From positions 1 through 64,000 of the forward strand of contig NZ_AZFX01000004.1 in NCBI RefSeq assembly GCF_001435835.1: a DNA stretch of 64,000 bases. The letters are read 5' to 3'. This document shows, one piece after another, positions 42,201-51,405 of this stretch. A model generated the notes under the pieces. That model was not told the origin of the DNA. It saw only the letters and a program-made list of their open reading frames with translations, and ran no database searches. Source of the DNA: Lapidilactobacillus concavus DSM 17758 (GTDB lineage: Bacteria > Bacillota > Bacilli > Lactobacillales > Lactobacillaceae). Both the position numbers and the translations under genes were made by a program. Numbering within the stretch: position 1 is the first letter of the stretch; each line of letters begins with the position of its first letter.

Positions 42201-42308
42201 CGAATTTATATCACCGCTATTGCCAATCGAGATCAATTATATATCTTCACGAATAGAGATATTTCTGATGGTAAGCAAGCGCTAATAGGTGATGCAAATG
42301 AAGAATGA
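39248..42308 (+). pseudogene. Broken single-module NRPS (A-PCP-C-like)
   Basis: Reconstructed protein of about 1,000 residues. Adenylation domain: LYTSGSTGTPKG (about 39710), FDVSVTE, NLYGPTEATV (about 40130), YRTGDLV and NASNKIDRKAM; the Asp of FDVS implies an amino-acid substrate. Carrier domain: FFALGGDSLDT (about 40880). A condensation-like domain follows from about 41100. Lesions: a T-run of 8 at 39868-39875 (9 restores IYAFFFGA); an exact 14-bp tandem duplication at 40220-40247 (removing one copy restores GQCLEDFGAVID); G5 at 41736-41740 (4 restores TRGFKIDG); and an in-frame TAA at 42126-42128. The stop at 42306 overlaps the MFS start. It would have made a short peptide or amino-acid-derived product. 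Confidence 0.85.
40220..40247 (+). repeat. 14-bp tandem duplication inside NRPS
   Basis: GTGTTTAGAGGATT is present twice with no gap (40220-40233 and 40234-40247). Removing one copy restores the adenylation-domain reading frame exactly. This is the signature of replication slippage or a footprint-like duplication. Confidence 0.95.
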
Positions 42309-43492
42309 AAAGGAAAATCAGGGTAGGGTCATCATTGCGACAATGATATCTAAGCTAGGGTCGATCATTTTTGATTATGCCAATAGTCGTTTCTTGATTA
42401 GTCATAGCACTCAGAGTGTCGCGCTCATGGCGTTATATCAAGGCTCAGAAAACTTTTTAGGTGTTATCGCCAATACTTTTGGGGGGTGCAATCTCAGATC
42501 GGCACAACCCTAAAAAATTAGTTATCTTAGCCGATTTTATCAATGGCTTGATGTGCTTGGGATTATCATTCTTGGTCTTGCAGAAAAGTTTAATTATTGC
42601 GATCTATATTGTTAACTTGATGATGACCATACTCTATGGATGCTCATCCCCAGCAACCAAATCGTTGATAAAACATTTGGTCAGAAAAGATAATCTGATC
42701 TCTTTCAATAGCTTAGTTGAAGTTTTCGGTCAAGTTGCACGAGTTGCAGGTCCGGCAATTGCCTTGGTCGTTGTCAACCAAGTAGGTATTCGCGGCTCTT
42801 TAATTATCAACGGCTGTTCTTATCTCCTAAGCGGTGTGATCAATCTTGGTCTCAAGCCATTTAATCAACTGTCATACAAAGAAGCCAAAAAGAAATCAAT
42901 TCTTAGAAGTATTCTTGAGGGCTGGACCTACCTTTTTTCGGATGGCCACGTTTTATCCTTGGTCATCCTGTCTTCATTGACGAATATTTTCTTGGCTGGA
43001 TATAACTTGTCGCTGCCATTTGCCGATTCCTTTTTCCATTTTTCAAACGGAAAAGCCTACGCAACGTTTTTGATTGCTGAAACAATCGGAGGTATTTTAG
43101 GCGCAGGGATCAGTAAATGGGCAAAGAAACTTAAGTCGGTCGGGGATATTAGTTTGTGGTTATTACTTTCTGGCGTTTTTTATTCATGTTGCCTTTATTA
43201 GGTCTTGTTTCGACGAATTTAATCGTTTTGTCGTCTCCAATCATGGCTTTTAATGCTTGTCTATCAATTTTTAACATTAAACTCTTTACATTTGTATGAT
43301 GCTTATATTGGACGAGTTTTTAGTTCTATTTTCACATCAGCTATCTTTCTAATGCCACTGGGAACATGGCTCTTCTCTCAGATTATGAAGGTGAAGTCTG
43401 TGACGATTTTCTATGTGATTGGTGGCGGCATCATCATCATTTCATTAATCTATTTGATCGGCAGCAGGTTGCGAGCAACGAACAAGGAGTAG
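42298..43492 (+). pseudogene. Broken MFS transporter
   Basis: The rebuilt sequence is a major facilitator of about 395 residues (MKNEKENQGRV ... GGAISDRHNPKKLVILAD ... RVFSSIFTSAIFLMPLG). The loop between the second and third segments keeps the MFS motif-A-like GGAISDRHNPKK. Lesions: G6 at 42481-42486 (5 restores the frame), T6 at 43176-43181 (7 restores GVFFLFMLP), and a third shift near 43290-43300. ATG 42298 overlaps the NRPS end by 11 bases, which shows translational coupling. The intact ancestor probably exported the NRPS product or gave self-resistance. Confidence 0.85.
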
Positions 43493-43604
43493 CACTCAAA
43501 TGAAACCAATCACTAGTTTAAACTGACTCGCGAGGTTCAGCATTAACAGTTATTGCAAGTCTGAATGAATGCCAAGCTGTCAGAAATCATTTGCCCACCT
43601 TGAT

Positions 43605-43633
43605 TTGTCCTTCTAAGCATTCTTGAGTATACT
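43605..43633 (+). promoter_or_regulatory. Promoter of ynbB-like gene
   Basis: TTGTCC (43605-43610), 17-base spacer, TATACT (43628-43633). CCTTCT (43609-43614) and AGAAGG (43635-43640) form an inverted repeat that spans the spacer and -10. Confidence 0.55.
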
Positions 43634-43682
43634 GAGAAGGTAGTTTTTATTTGTGAAATCAAAATATGATCAAAGGGGTCAC

Positions 43683-44945
43683 ATGATGAGTTGGAAAGAT
43701 GGTATTGAGCCAAGTTTGGTGAAGGTCGTTGAAAAAGTCGATGCAAAAATCGCGCCACGCCTCGCCGAATTGGACGAACAAATTTTAGAAAATCAAGATA
43801 AGGTCCTAAAGTCATTTCAGCGTCACAATGTTGCCGAGAATCATTTGTATGGATCAACGGGTTACGGCCATAATGACGAAGGGCGCGATGTCCTCGAAGA
43901 GATTTACGCCGATGTGCTGGGTGGCGAGGATGCACTCGTTCGGCCACAATTTGTCTCAGGAACGCACGCAATTGGAACGGCATTATTAGGCCTCGTCCGT
44001 CCTGGCGATGATATTTTATACATCACCGGTGAACCATACGATACGTTGCAAGAGGTCCTGGGTCTTGCAGGGAACGGCATTGGTAGTCCGACCGAATACG
44101 GCATCGGGGTTGACTTTGTGCCACTATTAGCGGATGGTTCGGTTGACTTTGAAGGTGTGAAGGCTAAGATTACTGAAAAGACCAAGGTAGTTGCCATTCA
44201 ACGTTCATGCGGTTATGCCACTCGTGATTCGTTCACGATTAGCAAAATTAAGGAAATGTGTGACGTTGTTCGCTCAGTTCGCCCGGATGTCTGGATCTTC
44301 GTTGACAATGCTTATGGCGAGTTTTCGGAGACAATCGAACCGCTGCAAGTTGGTGCCGATATCATGGCCGGCTCATTATTCAAGAATGCCGGCGGTGGCC
44401 TTGCAAAAACTGGTGGCTACATTGTTGGTCGCAAAGACTTGATCGAACGGGTCAGCTATCGTTTCACTGTTCCTGGTATTGGTGGCGAAGAAGGTGCCAC
44501 ATATGGCGCATTGATGGATATGTTTGAGGGTTTCTTCATCTCACCACAAACCACGGGTAATGCAATCAAGGGTGCGATTTTTGAAGCAGCACTCCTGGAA
44601 GAACTTGGTTTGGACGTCGCACCTAAATGGGACGCACCGAGAACGGATTTGATTCAGAAGGTTAACTTCGGGAATAAAGAAGACATGGTTCACTTCGCGC
44701 AAGCAATTCAAATGGCCTCACCAGTGGATTCATTTGTCGAACCGATTCCTGAAAAGATGGCGGGTTACGAGGATGAAGTCATCATGGCCGGTGGAACATT
44801 CGTTGCAGGTTCAACGGTCGAATTTTCCGGTGATGGCCCAATTCGTCCACCATACACGATTTATATGCAAGGTGGCTTAACATACGCCCACGTGAAGTTA
44901 GGAATCATCCAAGCCGCACAGTACACGTTTTATCGTCAAAAATAA
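43683..44945 (+). CDS. ynbB: YnbB-family PLP-dependent protein (methionine gamma-lyase-like)
   Basis: 420-residue PLP-dependent lyase-like protein of the family often labelled 'aluminium resistance protein'. It has the typical NHLYGSTGYGHNDEGRDVLEEIYADVLG and RPQFVSGTHAI near the N terminus, then FVDNAYGEFSE and the PLP-Lys region GSLFKNAGGGLAKTGGYIVG. The biochemical activity is not well established. Start 43683 is chosen because AAAGGGG lies just before it; the frame is open back to 43653. Two consecutive ATG codons are possible starts. It is convergent with the ornithine decarboxylase. Confidence 0.9.
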   Translation: MMSWKDGIEPSLVKVVEKVDAKIAPRLAELDEQILENQDKVLKSFQRHNVAENHLYGSTGYGHNDEGRDVLEEIYADVLGGEDALVRPQFVSGTHAIGTALLGLVRPGDDILYITGEPYDTLQEVLGLAGNGIGSPTEYGIGVDFVPLLADGSVDFEGVKAKITEKTKVVAIQRSCGYATRDSFTISKIKEMCDVVRSVRPDVWIFVDNAYGEFSETIEPLQVGADIMAGSLFKNAGGGLAKTGGYIVGRKDLIERVSYRFTVPGIGGEEGATYGALMDMFEGFFISPQTTGNAIKGAIFEAALLEELGLDVAPKWDAPRTDLIQKVNFGNKEDMVHFAQAIQMASPVDSFVEPIPEKMAGYEDEVIMAGGTFVAGSTVEFSGDGPIRPPYTIYMQGGLTYAHVKLGIIQAAQYTFYRQK

Positions 44946-44983
44946 ATCTCAAGCTTGAGTCACAATGCAATTGGTACTAATCG

Positions 44984-45026
44984 AAAAAGCACTTCACTGA
45001 TTTTGATTTCAGTTGAAGTGCTTTTT
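44984..45026. terminator. Bidirectional terminator between ynbB and ornithine decarboxylase
   Basis: AAAAAGCACTTCA (44984-44996) pairs exactly with TGAAGTGCTTTTT (45014-45026), with an inner CTGA/TCAG stem. It serves both convergent genes. Confidence 0.92.
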
Positions 45027-45052
45027 GTTTGGTTAACAATTTGTGGGTCATC

Positions 45053-47146
45053 TTATTTTTTGGCAATGACGTGTACGACTGGCGTGCCATTTTCATCCGC
45101 TGAAACGCCTTGAATTTCTGGTGTGAATCCTGGAAATTGCTTGATCGCGGAAAAGAGGGTCTCAAAATAGCTGATCGCGGTTGAATGCCAAGTTTCACCG
45201 GGAACAACAACAAAGATCCCTGGAGGGTAAGGCAACGCGCCTTCAACCGCAATTCGACCAATGGCATCAACTAACGGAACGATTTCATCTTGTCCTTTGA
45301 CAAAAGCAAGGTCTGCTTGTGCGGGTGTCAAACGCGTTTCACGCTGACGCGAGCCAGTGAACAAGGCGCGTTGATTAGCAACTAACTGGTGATCCACGAA
45401 GAAATCGGAAATTTCTTGGCATAATTCGGGTAGCGTTAAATCGCGATAACGTTCACCAGTTTCTGCAACGAGTTTAGGTAAGACATCAACGACACGTTTG
45501 TTTTGTGAGTAATCGCTCTCGAAATCTTGTAAGACTTGGAAAAGTCGATGCCAATCTTGATCATTCGAACCAGGTGTTACCAAGAATAAGAGGGAGTTTG
45601 GATCTGCTTTTTCCGGAACGATGCCGTGATCAAGAAGGTACCGATCGACCACCCAACCACAGATACCGCGCTCGTGAGTCTTAGGTAGTGTGACTGTAAC
45701 CTTGAATGGATCGAGATAAGCTTGATCTGGGAGTAAATCAGGGAAGCTGTGCCAATCTGCATTGGGAGTTAAGGACCACAGTGCTGGATCAGTGGTGATC
45801 TCAGACATTGAATGTTTCAGCAAGTCCGGCGAGTTAAACGTGTCAAATAATTGTAAAGATTGGACTTGTTGACGGAAACGAATCGATGCTGCCAACGCGT
45901 CTTGCCAGATGGCTTGCCCAAAACGACCTTGATTCAAGGCGACATTAACGGCAAGTGAGGCATAAACAGGATAAGAATAACTAGTCGTGACGTGCTTTAA
46001 ATAGGCATGATTGAAGCGTGCGTGCGTGACGTAACGTGCTTGTCCCTTGATGTGAGCATCCTTTTTGTGAATCTGGGAGGTCTGAGCGAGCCCAGATTGT
46101 TGCTTATGGACGGATTGTGTCACAAGAATGCCGGGATCTTCTGGCGTCAAGGTCAACTGTAGGGGATCCATTGCTTTGGTTAACGGACTAAAAGGTTCGT
46201 AGCCACCCCAAGCCGCGTCGAAAAGCATATAATCCGTTAAATGACCGAATTTTTTCAAGAGCGTGGCCACATCTGGAACCAACCCATCGAAAGTTTCGAG
46301 CTCCATCACCGCCATTCGGAATGGGCGGGCATCGTTAGCTTTTTCTGGAGCGACTTTGGCGATCCACTGGCGTAAGTTTTCTTCAGTGATGTCATTGAGG
46401 TTGATGGGGCCAATCAAGCCGAGATCGTTGCGAAGTGTGTCTAAATAGATGGGAATCGCGCCATTAAGAACGAGCGCCCCATTGTAGAGGGACTTGTGGT
46501 TGTTACGATCGAAGAGGACGAGGTCACCAGGACTGAGTATGGCACTCGCGCATATATTATTACTGCCTGTCGTGCCGTTAGTGACAAAGTAAGTCTTATC
46601 GGCGTGCCAGATTTTTGCGGCAGCTTGCTCGGCAGAAAGCGGCGTGCCACCATGCGTTAACATATCACCAAGTTCAGTGACCACATCACTGGTATCGCTG
46701 CTAAAGAAAGTTTGACCATAGGCTTGCTTGAATAAATAGCCGGCCGGTGCGAGTTCGTCATACTCACCGGCGTGGTGCCCGGGTGTGGCGAAGCTGGTAG
46801 GATTACGATGACTAAAATCAAGTAAGTCGTTTAAAAATTCTGGAATTTGTTCATGCTCATATTTTTCAGCGGCTGCCTGAATTTTAGCAAGGTCAGCTTT
46901 CGTCAAACGACCTTGCTGAAGTTGCAGCGACTGCCAAGGTGCTTGAACGGCATCACCGCCGATGACAAAGGTAGGAACCGGCAGATGGCTGGCCTGAATA
47001 CGTGTTTGGAGCTCGTGGTCTTGCGCCTCAATCACTAAGGCGTTGAATGCCGCAATTGGTTGATCATGAATCACAGTGAACACCTGTTCATTTAATTGCG
47101 TGAACAGCGTTGAAGTCATACCAAGTTGAAGTAACAGTGGACTCAT
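45053..47146 (-). CDS. Inducible ornithine decarboxylase (Orn/Lys/Arg decarboxylase family)
   Basis: 697-residue fold-type I PLP decarboxylase with an N-terminal wing domain (1-about 110), the catalytic part beginning HRNPTSFATPGHHAGE, the PLP lysine in QSVHKQQSG, and a C-terminal domain with RQRETRLTPAQADLAF and LPYPPGIFVVVPGE. It resembles the biodegradative ornithine decarboxylase of lactobacilli, which turns ornithine into putrescine and consumes a proton; lysine or arginine cannot be fully excluded. The ATG at 47146 follows GAAAGGA without a spacer, so the true start may be ATG 47119. It is divergent from an APC-type permease. Confidence 0.88.
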   Translation of the reverse strand: MSPLLLQLGMTSTLFTQLNEQVFTVIHDQPIAAFNALVIEAQDHELQTRIQASHLPVPTFVIGGDAVQAPWQSLQLQQGRLTKADLAKIQAAAEKYEHEQIPEFLNDLLDFSHRNPTSFATPGHHAGEYDELAPAGYLFKQAYGQTFFSSDTSDVVTELGDMLTHGGTPLSAEQAAAKIWHADKTYFVTNGTTGSNNICASAILSPGDLVLFDRNNHKSLYNGALVLNGAIPIYLDTLRNDLGLIGPINLNDITEENLRQWIAKVAPEKANDARPFRMAVMELETFDGLVPDVATLLKKFGHLTDYMLFDAAWGGYEPFSPLTKAMDPLQLTLTPEDPGILVTQSVHKQQSGLAQTSQIHKKDAHIKGQARYVTHARFNHAYLKHVTTSYSYPVYASLAVNVALNQGRFGQAIWQDALAASIRFRQQVQSLQLFDTFNSPDLLKHSMSEITTDPALWSLTPNADWHSFPDLLPDQAYLDPFKVTVTLPKTHERGICGWVVDRYLLDHGIVPEKADPNSLLFLVTPGSNDQDWHRLFQVLQDFESDYSQNKRVVDVLPKLVAETGERYRDLTLPELCQEISDFFVDHQLVANQRALFTGSRQRETRLTPAQADLAFVKGQDEIVPLVDAIGRIAVEGALPYPPGIFVVVPGETWHSTAISYFETLFSAIKQFPGFTPEIQGVSADENGTPVVHVIAKK

Positions 47147-47208
47147 TCCTTTCAGAAAATCATCAAAAATTATGATGAAATTTTATCAATCATCTATACA
47201 TTCATTTC

Positions 47209-47236
47209 ATTATAAGATAAAATGAAACTTATGCAA
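47209..47236 (-). promoter_or_regulatory. Promoter of ornithine decarboxylase gene
   Basis: On the minus strand: TTGCAT (47236-47231), 16-base spacer, exact TATAAT (47214-47209). It lies about 65 bases upstream of the start. Confidence 0.6.
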
Positions 47237-47308
47237 TACGGGCGACGACAACTTAATTCGCGTTCATCGGTTAAACTGATGGGCGTACTTGCTAACATTG
47301 ACCGCTAT

Positions 47309-47328
47309 GTGAAGTCGATCAACTTCAC
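47309..47328. promoter_or_regulatory. Inverted repeat in the divergent decarboxylase/permease intergenic region
   Basis: GTGAAGT-CGATCA-ACTTCAC has perfect 7-bp arms. It sits midway in the 407-base gap between divergent genes (47147-47553) and could be an operator that controls both. No gene is visible in the rest of the gap. Confidence 0.4.
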
Positions 47329-47553
47329 AATGGGTTAAAATAGACGGAATTAAGTAATCGCAGTCTGACATCGAATATCATTATAGTTAGGGTGGTTAGT
47401 TGTGCGTCCATTTCGGAATAAAGAACCAGGTCAGGTCAGAACCGTCTATATGAACAGATAAATAATTTCTCTTAGTCCCATTAATTTGGATAACATCGGA
47501 GAAAAATTGTAAATTTTAGACTCGTTTTGAGATTTGATGGAGGTTTCTTTTTC

Positions 47554-48999
47554 ATGGATGATTTAAATACCCAACCTAAGTATATGGCCTGGCCAGTCTT
47601 AGGCTTATTAGTTTTTGTGACCGTAATTGGTTTTGAAAATATTCTGTATCCATTTCAAAATCAAGGGCTATCGGTTGTTTTCTCGTGGATTTTCTTGTTA
47701 CTCGCTTATATTATTCCCTACGCCTTGATCTCGGCGCAAATTGGGACGACCTTCACGCATGAAGGTGGCGGTTTGGCGACATGGGTGCGCCATACTTCTG
47801 GTGATACCTTGGGTTACTGGACAAGTTGGATGTATTGGTCCAGCACATTGCCTTATTTGATCGATGTCTCGAATTCGGTCATCGTTGCCTTCTCATGGTT
47901 GATTCTCGGTAATAACACCCTTGACAAGCATATGTCGAATGAATGGTTCGGTATCCTGACCTTCGCCGTGATTCTCGTCTTCATTATTCTTGAAAACTTA
48001 TTTAGCCGTTCGCTCGAAGTCATGTCGTTGATCGGTGGCGCCGCAATGTTCTTGATGGGTGTCCTGTTCGTCTTCATGGCTGCAGCTGGTGTTGCAAAGG
48101 GATTCCCAATCGCGACACAGCCATTCAACTTGGCCGCATTTAAGCCACATTTCTCAATACATTATTTCTCGACGACTGGACTGCTGATTTTTGCCACGTC
48201 AGGTGCCGAATTAGGGGCGACCTACATTGGTCAGTTGCGTAATCCAAAGAAGCAATTTCCAAAGGCAATGTGGATGTTAGCCTTAATGACTGGTTTCTTG
48301 GTCATCTTCGGTTCCTTATCACTCGGTGTCTTCTTCAATGCCAACCACTTACCCGATGATTTAAAAATGAACGGTGCCTATTACGCCTTTCAGATGTTAG
48401 GCGAGCAGTGGGGTGTCGGCAAATTGTTCATGTATATGTTTGCTGGGACACAGCTGATCTTTATGTTAGCTCAGTTGGCAGTTCTGATTGATGCCTCTAG
48501 TCGGGTTCTTTCGGCCGATACCGCAATTCAGTACATGCCAAAATGGCTACTGCAGAAGAACAAACAAGGTCGGCCGATCCACAGCTATATCTTCACGGCC
48601 AGCCTTTGCTTATTCCTCTTATTGATGAGTAGCACCTTGCCGAATATTAATTCGGTCTTCAACTGGTTACTCAATCTGAACGGTATTGTTTCGCCATACA
48701 AGACGTGTTGGGTCTTCTTCGCCTTTCTAAGTTTACGATTGCAACAAGACAAGTTTGAATCTTCATACGTTTTCATCAAAAATAAAAAGGGTGCGTTGTT
48801 CGTTGGTGGCTGGTGTTTCTTGTTCACCTTTGTCTGCGCAACGATGGGCTTCATGCCCCAAGAAGCTGTCTTTGGCAGTGCTGCGTTTGACCACCAATTA
48901 TTGATGAATGTCGTGTCAGTTATCGTCTTATTTGGTCTCGGTTTCGTGATGCCGTTACTCGCAAGATTCGAACTCAAGCATCATCACTCATTGTCATAG
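47554..48999 (+). CDS. APC-family amino acid permease (putative ornithine/putrescine exchanger)
   Basis: 481-residue membrane protein with about 12 hydrophobic segments. It starts with the short tail MDDLNTQPKYM and a first segment VLGLLVFVTVIGFENILYPF; the cytoplasmic loop QLRNPKKQFPKAMW is typical of APC transporters. GGAGG (47540-47544) sets the ATG; an earlier in-frame start at 47527 has no ribosome site. Divergent pairing with ornithine decarboxylase suggests substrate uptake coupled to product export; transport specificity is inferred from context only. Confidence 0.85.
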   Translation: MDDLNTQPKYMAWPVLGLLVFVTVIGFENILYPFQNQGLSVVFSWIFLLLAYIIPYALISAQIGTTFTHEGGGLATWVRHTSGDTLGYWTSWMYWSSTLPYLIDVSNSVIVAFSWLILGNNTLDKHMSNEWFGILTFAVILVFIILENLFSRSLEVMSLIGGAAMFLMGVLFVFMAAAGVAKGFPIATQPFNLAAFKPHFSIHYFSTTGLLIFATSGAELGATYIGQLRNPKKQFPKAMWMLALMTGFLVIFGSLSLGVFFNANHLPDDLKMNGAYYAFQMLGEQWGVGKLFMYMFAGTQLIFMLAQLAVLIDASSRVLSADTAIQYMPKWLLQKNKQGRPIHSYIFTASLCLFLLLMSSTLPNINSVFNWLLNLNGIVSPYKTCWVFFAFLSLRLQQDKFESSYVFIKNKKGALFVGGWCFLFTFVCATMGFMPQEAVFGSAAFDHQLLMNVVSVIVLFGLGFVMPLLARFELKHHHSLS

Positions 49000-49043
49000 C
49001 TCATTATGAGGGCTGTTCTTAGCAATGAGTGCAAGTGACGATC

Positions 49044-49088
49044 AAAGCCTCTAGCCATTGGATTTTTCCAAGACTAGAGGCTTTTTTT
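49044..49088 (+). terminator. Terminator after APC permease
   Basis: AAAGCCTCTAG (49044-49054) pairs with CTAGAGGCTTT (49074-49084), followed by T. Confidence 0.92.
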
Positions 49089-49162
49089 GAATATGGGTGG
49101 GTTTAAATGCGACGTTTATTTTCCAAAAGCTCACGGGATAATTCAATCAAAGAGGGTATTTA

Positions 49163-49197
49163 AAAGGGTGAGGACAGTTGACTGTTCTCACCCTTTA
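49163..49197 (-). terminator. Likely terminator of the ugp operon
   Basis: AAAGGGTGAG..ACAG pairs with CTGT.CTCACCCTTT around a short loop. On the minus strand the stem is followed by TTTTAAAT. It lies about 70 bases beyond the ugpB stop. Confidence 0.6.
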
Positions 49198-49264
49198 AGG
49201 CATCTCAAAATTATGTTCTTTTATAGTGTTAGTGTTATTTGATCGATGAGGCTAGCTGTGATGA

Positions 49265-50560
49265 TTATTTGTTATCTTTGATAATCTTCTCAGTTGTTGT
49301 CTGCAATGATGTTAAGGCTTTCTTGACAGGTTCGTTCTTTGTCAACATCGCATCAACAGTCTCTAACAACTTCGTCCGATATTCAGAGAAGCCAAGGAAG
49401 GCATTTGATTGGAAACCATCATCAAGTGAATCAACGGCAGCTTTGTTATAAGGGTTGTCTGTCAAATATTTCTTGAAGTCAGTGGTTTCAGTTGCAGACT
49501 TACGTAATGGCACGTAACCTGTTGATTTTGCCCACTTAGCAGTTTCTTTGGCAGACATTAAGTATTTCATGAATGCCCAAGCGCCTTTTTTCTGTTCTGC
49601 GCTTGCACTCTTAAACATGACAATGTCGTTGCCGGCAATTTCAGTGGCTTTTTTACCATTATAGCTTGGTAATGGCATTGTTCCCCAGTGAAGGGATTTA
49701 GGGGCTTGTGCGACCATCTGAGTAACACCAGCAGATGAACCAGCATAGAATGCTGACTTACCTTGGGTGAAGGCTTGTGTCCAGTAGAAATCTTCACCGG
49801 CCGTCTTGGCTGTCTTATTCTTGATCATATCCATGATGAAGTTAGCAGCTTCGAGTGTAGGTGCGGCGTCAAGATTTGCTTTAGGCGCCTTGGTGATCAA
49901 AGGATTGCCAGCTTGGCGAGCCAAGCCTTCGAATTCCATGTCCCAAGACTTGTCGAAGCCCATGCCATAGATGCCGTGTGCTTTAAGAACTTCGCCATCT
50001 TTAGCAATATCTTCCCAGGTCGTTGGCTTTTTCAAGTTATATTTGTCCAAGATATCTTGGTTGTAATACAGCACTCGAACAGATTTACTGAAAGGTACTG
50101 AGTAATACTTGCCTTGATACTTTGAACTGCTGAGGAATGAAGGATAAATATCTTTTAAGTCAGCGCTGGATAATTTGTTACTGCCTTTAAGCATGTAGTT
50201 GTCTAAAGGTTCAATCAGATTATTTTTGCTGTAGTCAGGAACAGTGGTATAAGTTGTCTGCGAAATAACAGGAAGACTATTTGACTTTGCGGCAGCCATG
50301 ATTTTCTGCTGTAATGCGGTATAGTCACCTTGTGCCGTGCTGACGACCTTATATTTTGATTGTGAACTGTTGAAATCATTGATAATTTTCTTCAAAGCTT
50401 TTTGGTAAGGGCCATTCATCCCGTTCCAAAAACTGATCTTAACTGGTTCGTCTGACTTCGCTTTAGAATCACCTGAGGAATTTCCACAAGCAGCTAATGT
50501 CAAGGCTAAACCTAATGAAGCAACTGTTAACAATGCCCGTTGCCAACTTCTTTTTTTCAT
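49265..50560 (-). CDS. ABC sugar/glycerol-phosphate transporter substrate-binding lipoprotein (UgpB-like)
   Basis: 431-residue extracellular lipoprotein. The signal peptide ends in the lipobox LAAC with Cys25 as the lipid anchor. The mature part is a MalE/UgpB-type cluster B binding protein (VKISFWNGMNGPYQKALKKIINDFN at its start; conserved GNDIVMF and GAWAFMKYLMS). It is the last gene of the operon ugpC-ugpA-ugpE-ugpB. The substrate is likely sn-glycerol-3-phosphate or its diesters by operon similarity; a sugar is possible. Confidence 0.85.
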   Translation of the reverse strand: MKKRSWQRALLTVASLGLALTLAACGNSSGDSKAKSDEPVKISFWNGMNGPYQKALKKIINDFNSSQSKYKVVSTAQGDYTALQQKIMAAAKSNSLPVISQTTYTTVPDYSKNNLIEPLDNYMLKGSNKLSSADLKDIYPSFLSSSKYQGKYYSVPFSKSVRVLYYNQDILDKYNLKKPTTWEDIAKDGEVLKAHGIYGMGFDKSWDMEFEGLARQAGNPLITKAPKANLDAAPTLEAANFIMDMIKNKTAKTAGEDFYWTQAFTQGKSAFYAGSSAGVTQMVAQAPKSLHWGTMPLPSYNGKKATEIAGNDIVMFKSASAEQKKGAWAFMKYLMSAKETAKWAKSTGYVPLRKSATETTDFKKYLTDNPYNKAAVDSLDDGFQSNAFLGFSEYRTKLLETVDAMLTKNEPVKKALTSLQTTTEKIIKDNK

Positions 50561-50568
50561 TGATCTAT

Positions 50569-51390
50569 CTATCCTTTCAGTCCTGTTTTTGAGATGCCTG
50601 CAATAATGTACTTTTGAAGGAACACGTACAGAATTACCATAGGGATAATGACGAACGTCGATGCTGCCATGAGCAGTGCATAGTTAGTGCCGGCATCAGA
50701 AGTGAAGGCCTGCAATCCAACTGGCAATGTTCGTAGATTCTCAGTATTGGTGACGATCAGTGGCCACATAAATGCGTTCCATGAACCGATCACTTGCAAT
50801 ACGGTGACAGCCGTAATGGTTGATTTAGAGATGGGCACCAAGACATGCCAGAGGTAATGCCAATCGCTGGCGCCATCAATTTTAGCCGCATAATAAATTT
50901 GATCAGGGACGGATTGGAAAGTCTGCCGCAAGGTGAAAACGGTGAAGAAACTTGCCAACCAAGGAATAATCAAGGCACCATAAGTATTGACCAGATGGAG
51001 TTGTGAAAGCGTGACGAAATTTGGAATGATTAACATCTCGCCGGGAACCATCATGGTGCCAAGAAAGATAACGAAGAGAATGTTTTTGCCATAGAAATTC
51101 AGGCGGGAAAATGCGAAAGCAGCGAGAATACTAGTTAAAAGTTGTCCAGCGGTGGTAACTGTCGTCACGAAGACACTGTTGATGAAGTACCGCAAAAATG
51201 GGGCTTCTTTCAAAGCGTTAACGTAGTTGCTGAACATCAGATGTTTCGGAATCCAGATTGGTGGAATTTTGACTGTTTCAGGCTGTGTCTTCAATGAAGT
51301 TGAAAGCATCCATAAGAAAGGCATCAGCATAATGATCGCGCCAAGTACTAAGATGACGTAGCGCAAAATAATTGCGGTTTTTCGTTTCAT
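50569..51390 (-). CDS. ABC transporter permease (UgpE-like)
   Basis: 273-residue inner-membrane permease with six hydrophobic segments and the EAA loop AAKIDGASDWHYLWHVLVPISKSTI. An in-frame GTG at 51402 abuts the AGGAGG ribosome site, so ATG 51390 is the likely start. It pairs with UgpA to form the channel. Confidence 0.87.
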   Translation of the reverse strand: MKRKTAIILRYVILVLGAIIMLMPFLWMLSTSLKTQPETVKIPPIWIPKHLMFSNYVNALKEAPFLRYFINSVFVTTVTTAGQLLTSILAAFAFSRLNFYGKNILFVIFLGTMMVPGEMLIIPNFVTLSQLHLVNTYGALIIPWLASFFTVFTLRQTFQSVPDQIYYAAKIDGASDWHYLWHVLVPISKSTITAVTVLQVIGSWNAFMWPLIVTNTENLRTLPVGLQAFTSDAGTNYALLMAASTFVIIPMVILYVFLQKYIIAGISKTGLKG

Positions 51391-51405
51391 TATTTGTGAC
51401 ACCTC

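Noticed and set aside
38183-43492. All lesions explained by sequencing error
   Set aside because: Homopolymer changes could be errors, but the exact 14-bp duplication, the in-frame TAA at 42126 and lesions in rgg are not typical sequencing errors. Not fully excluded.
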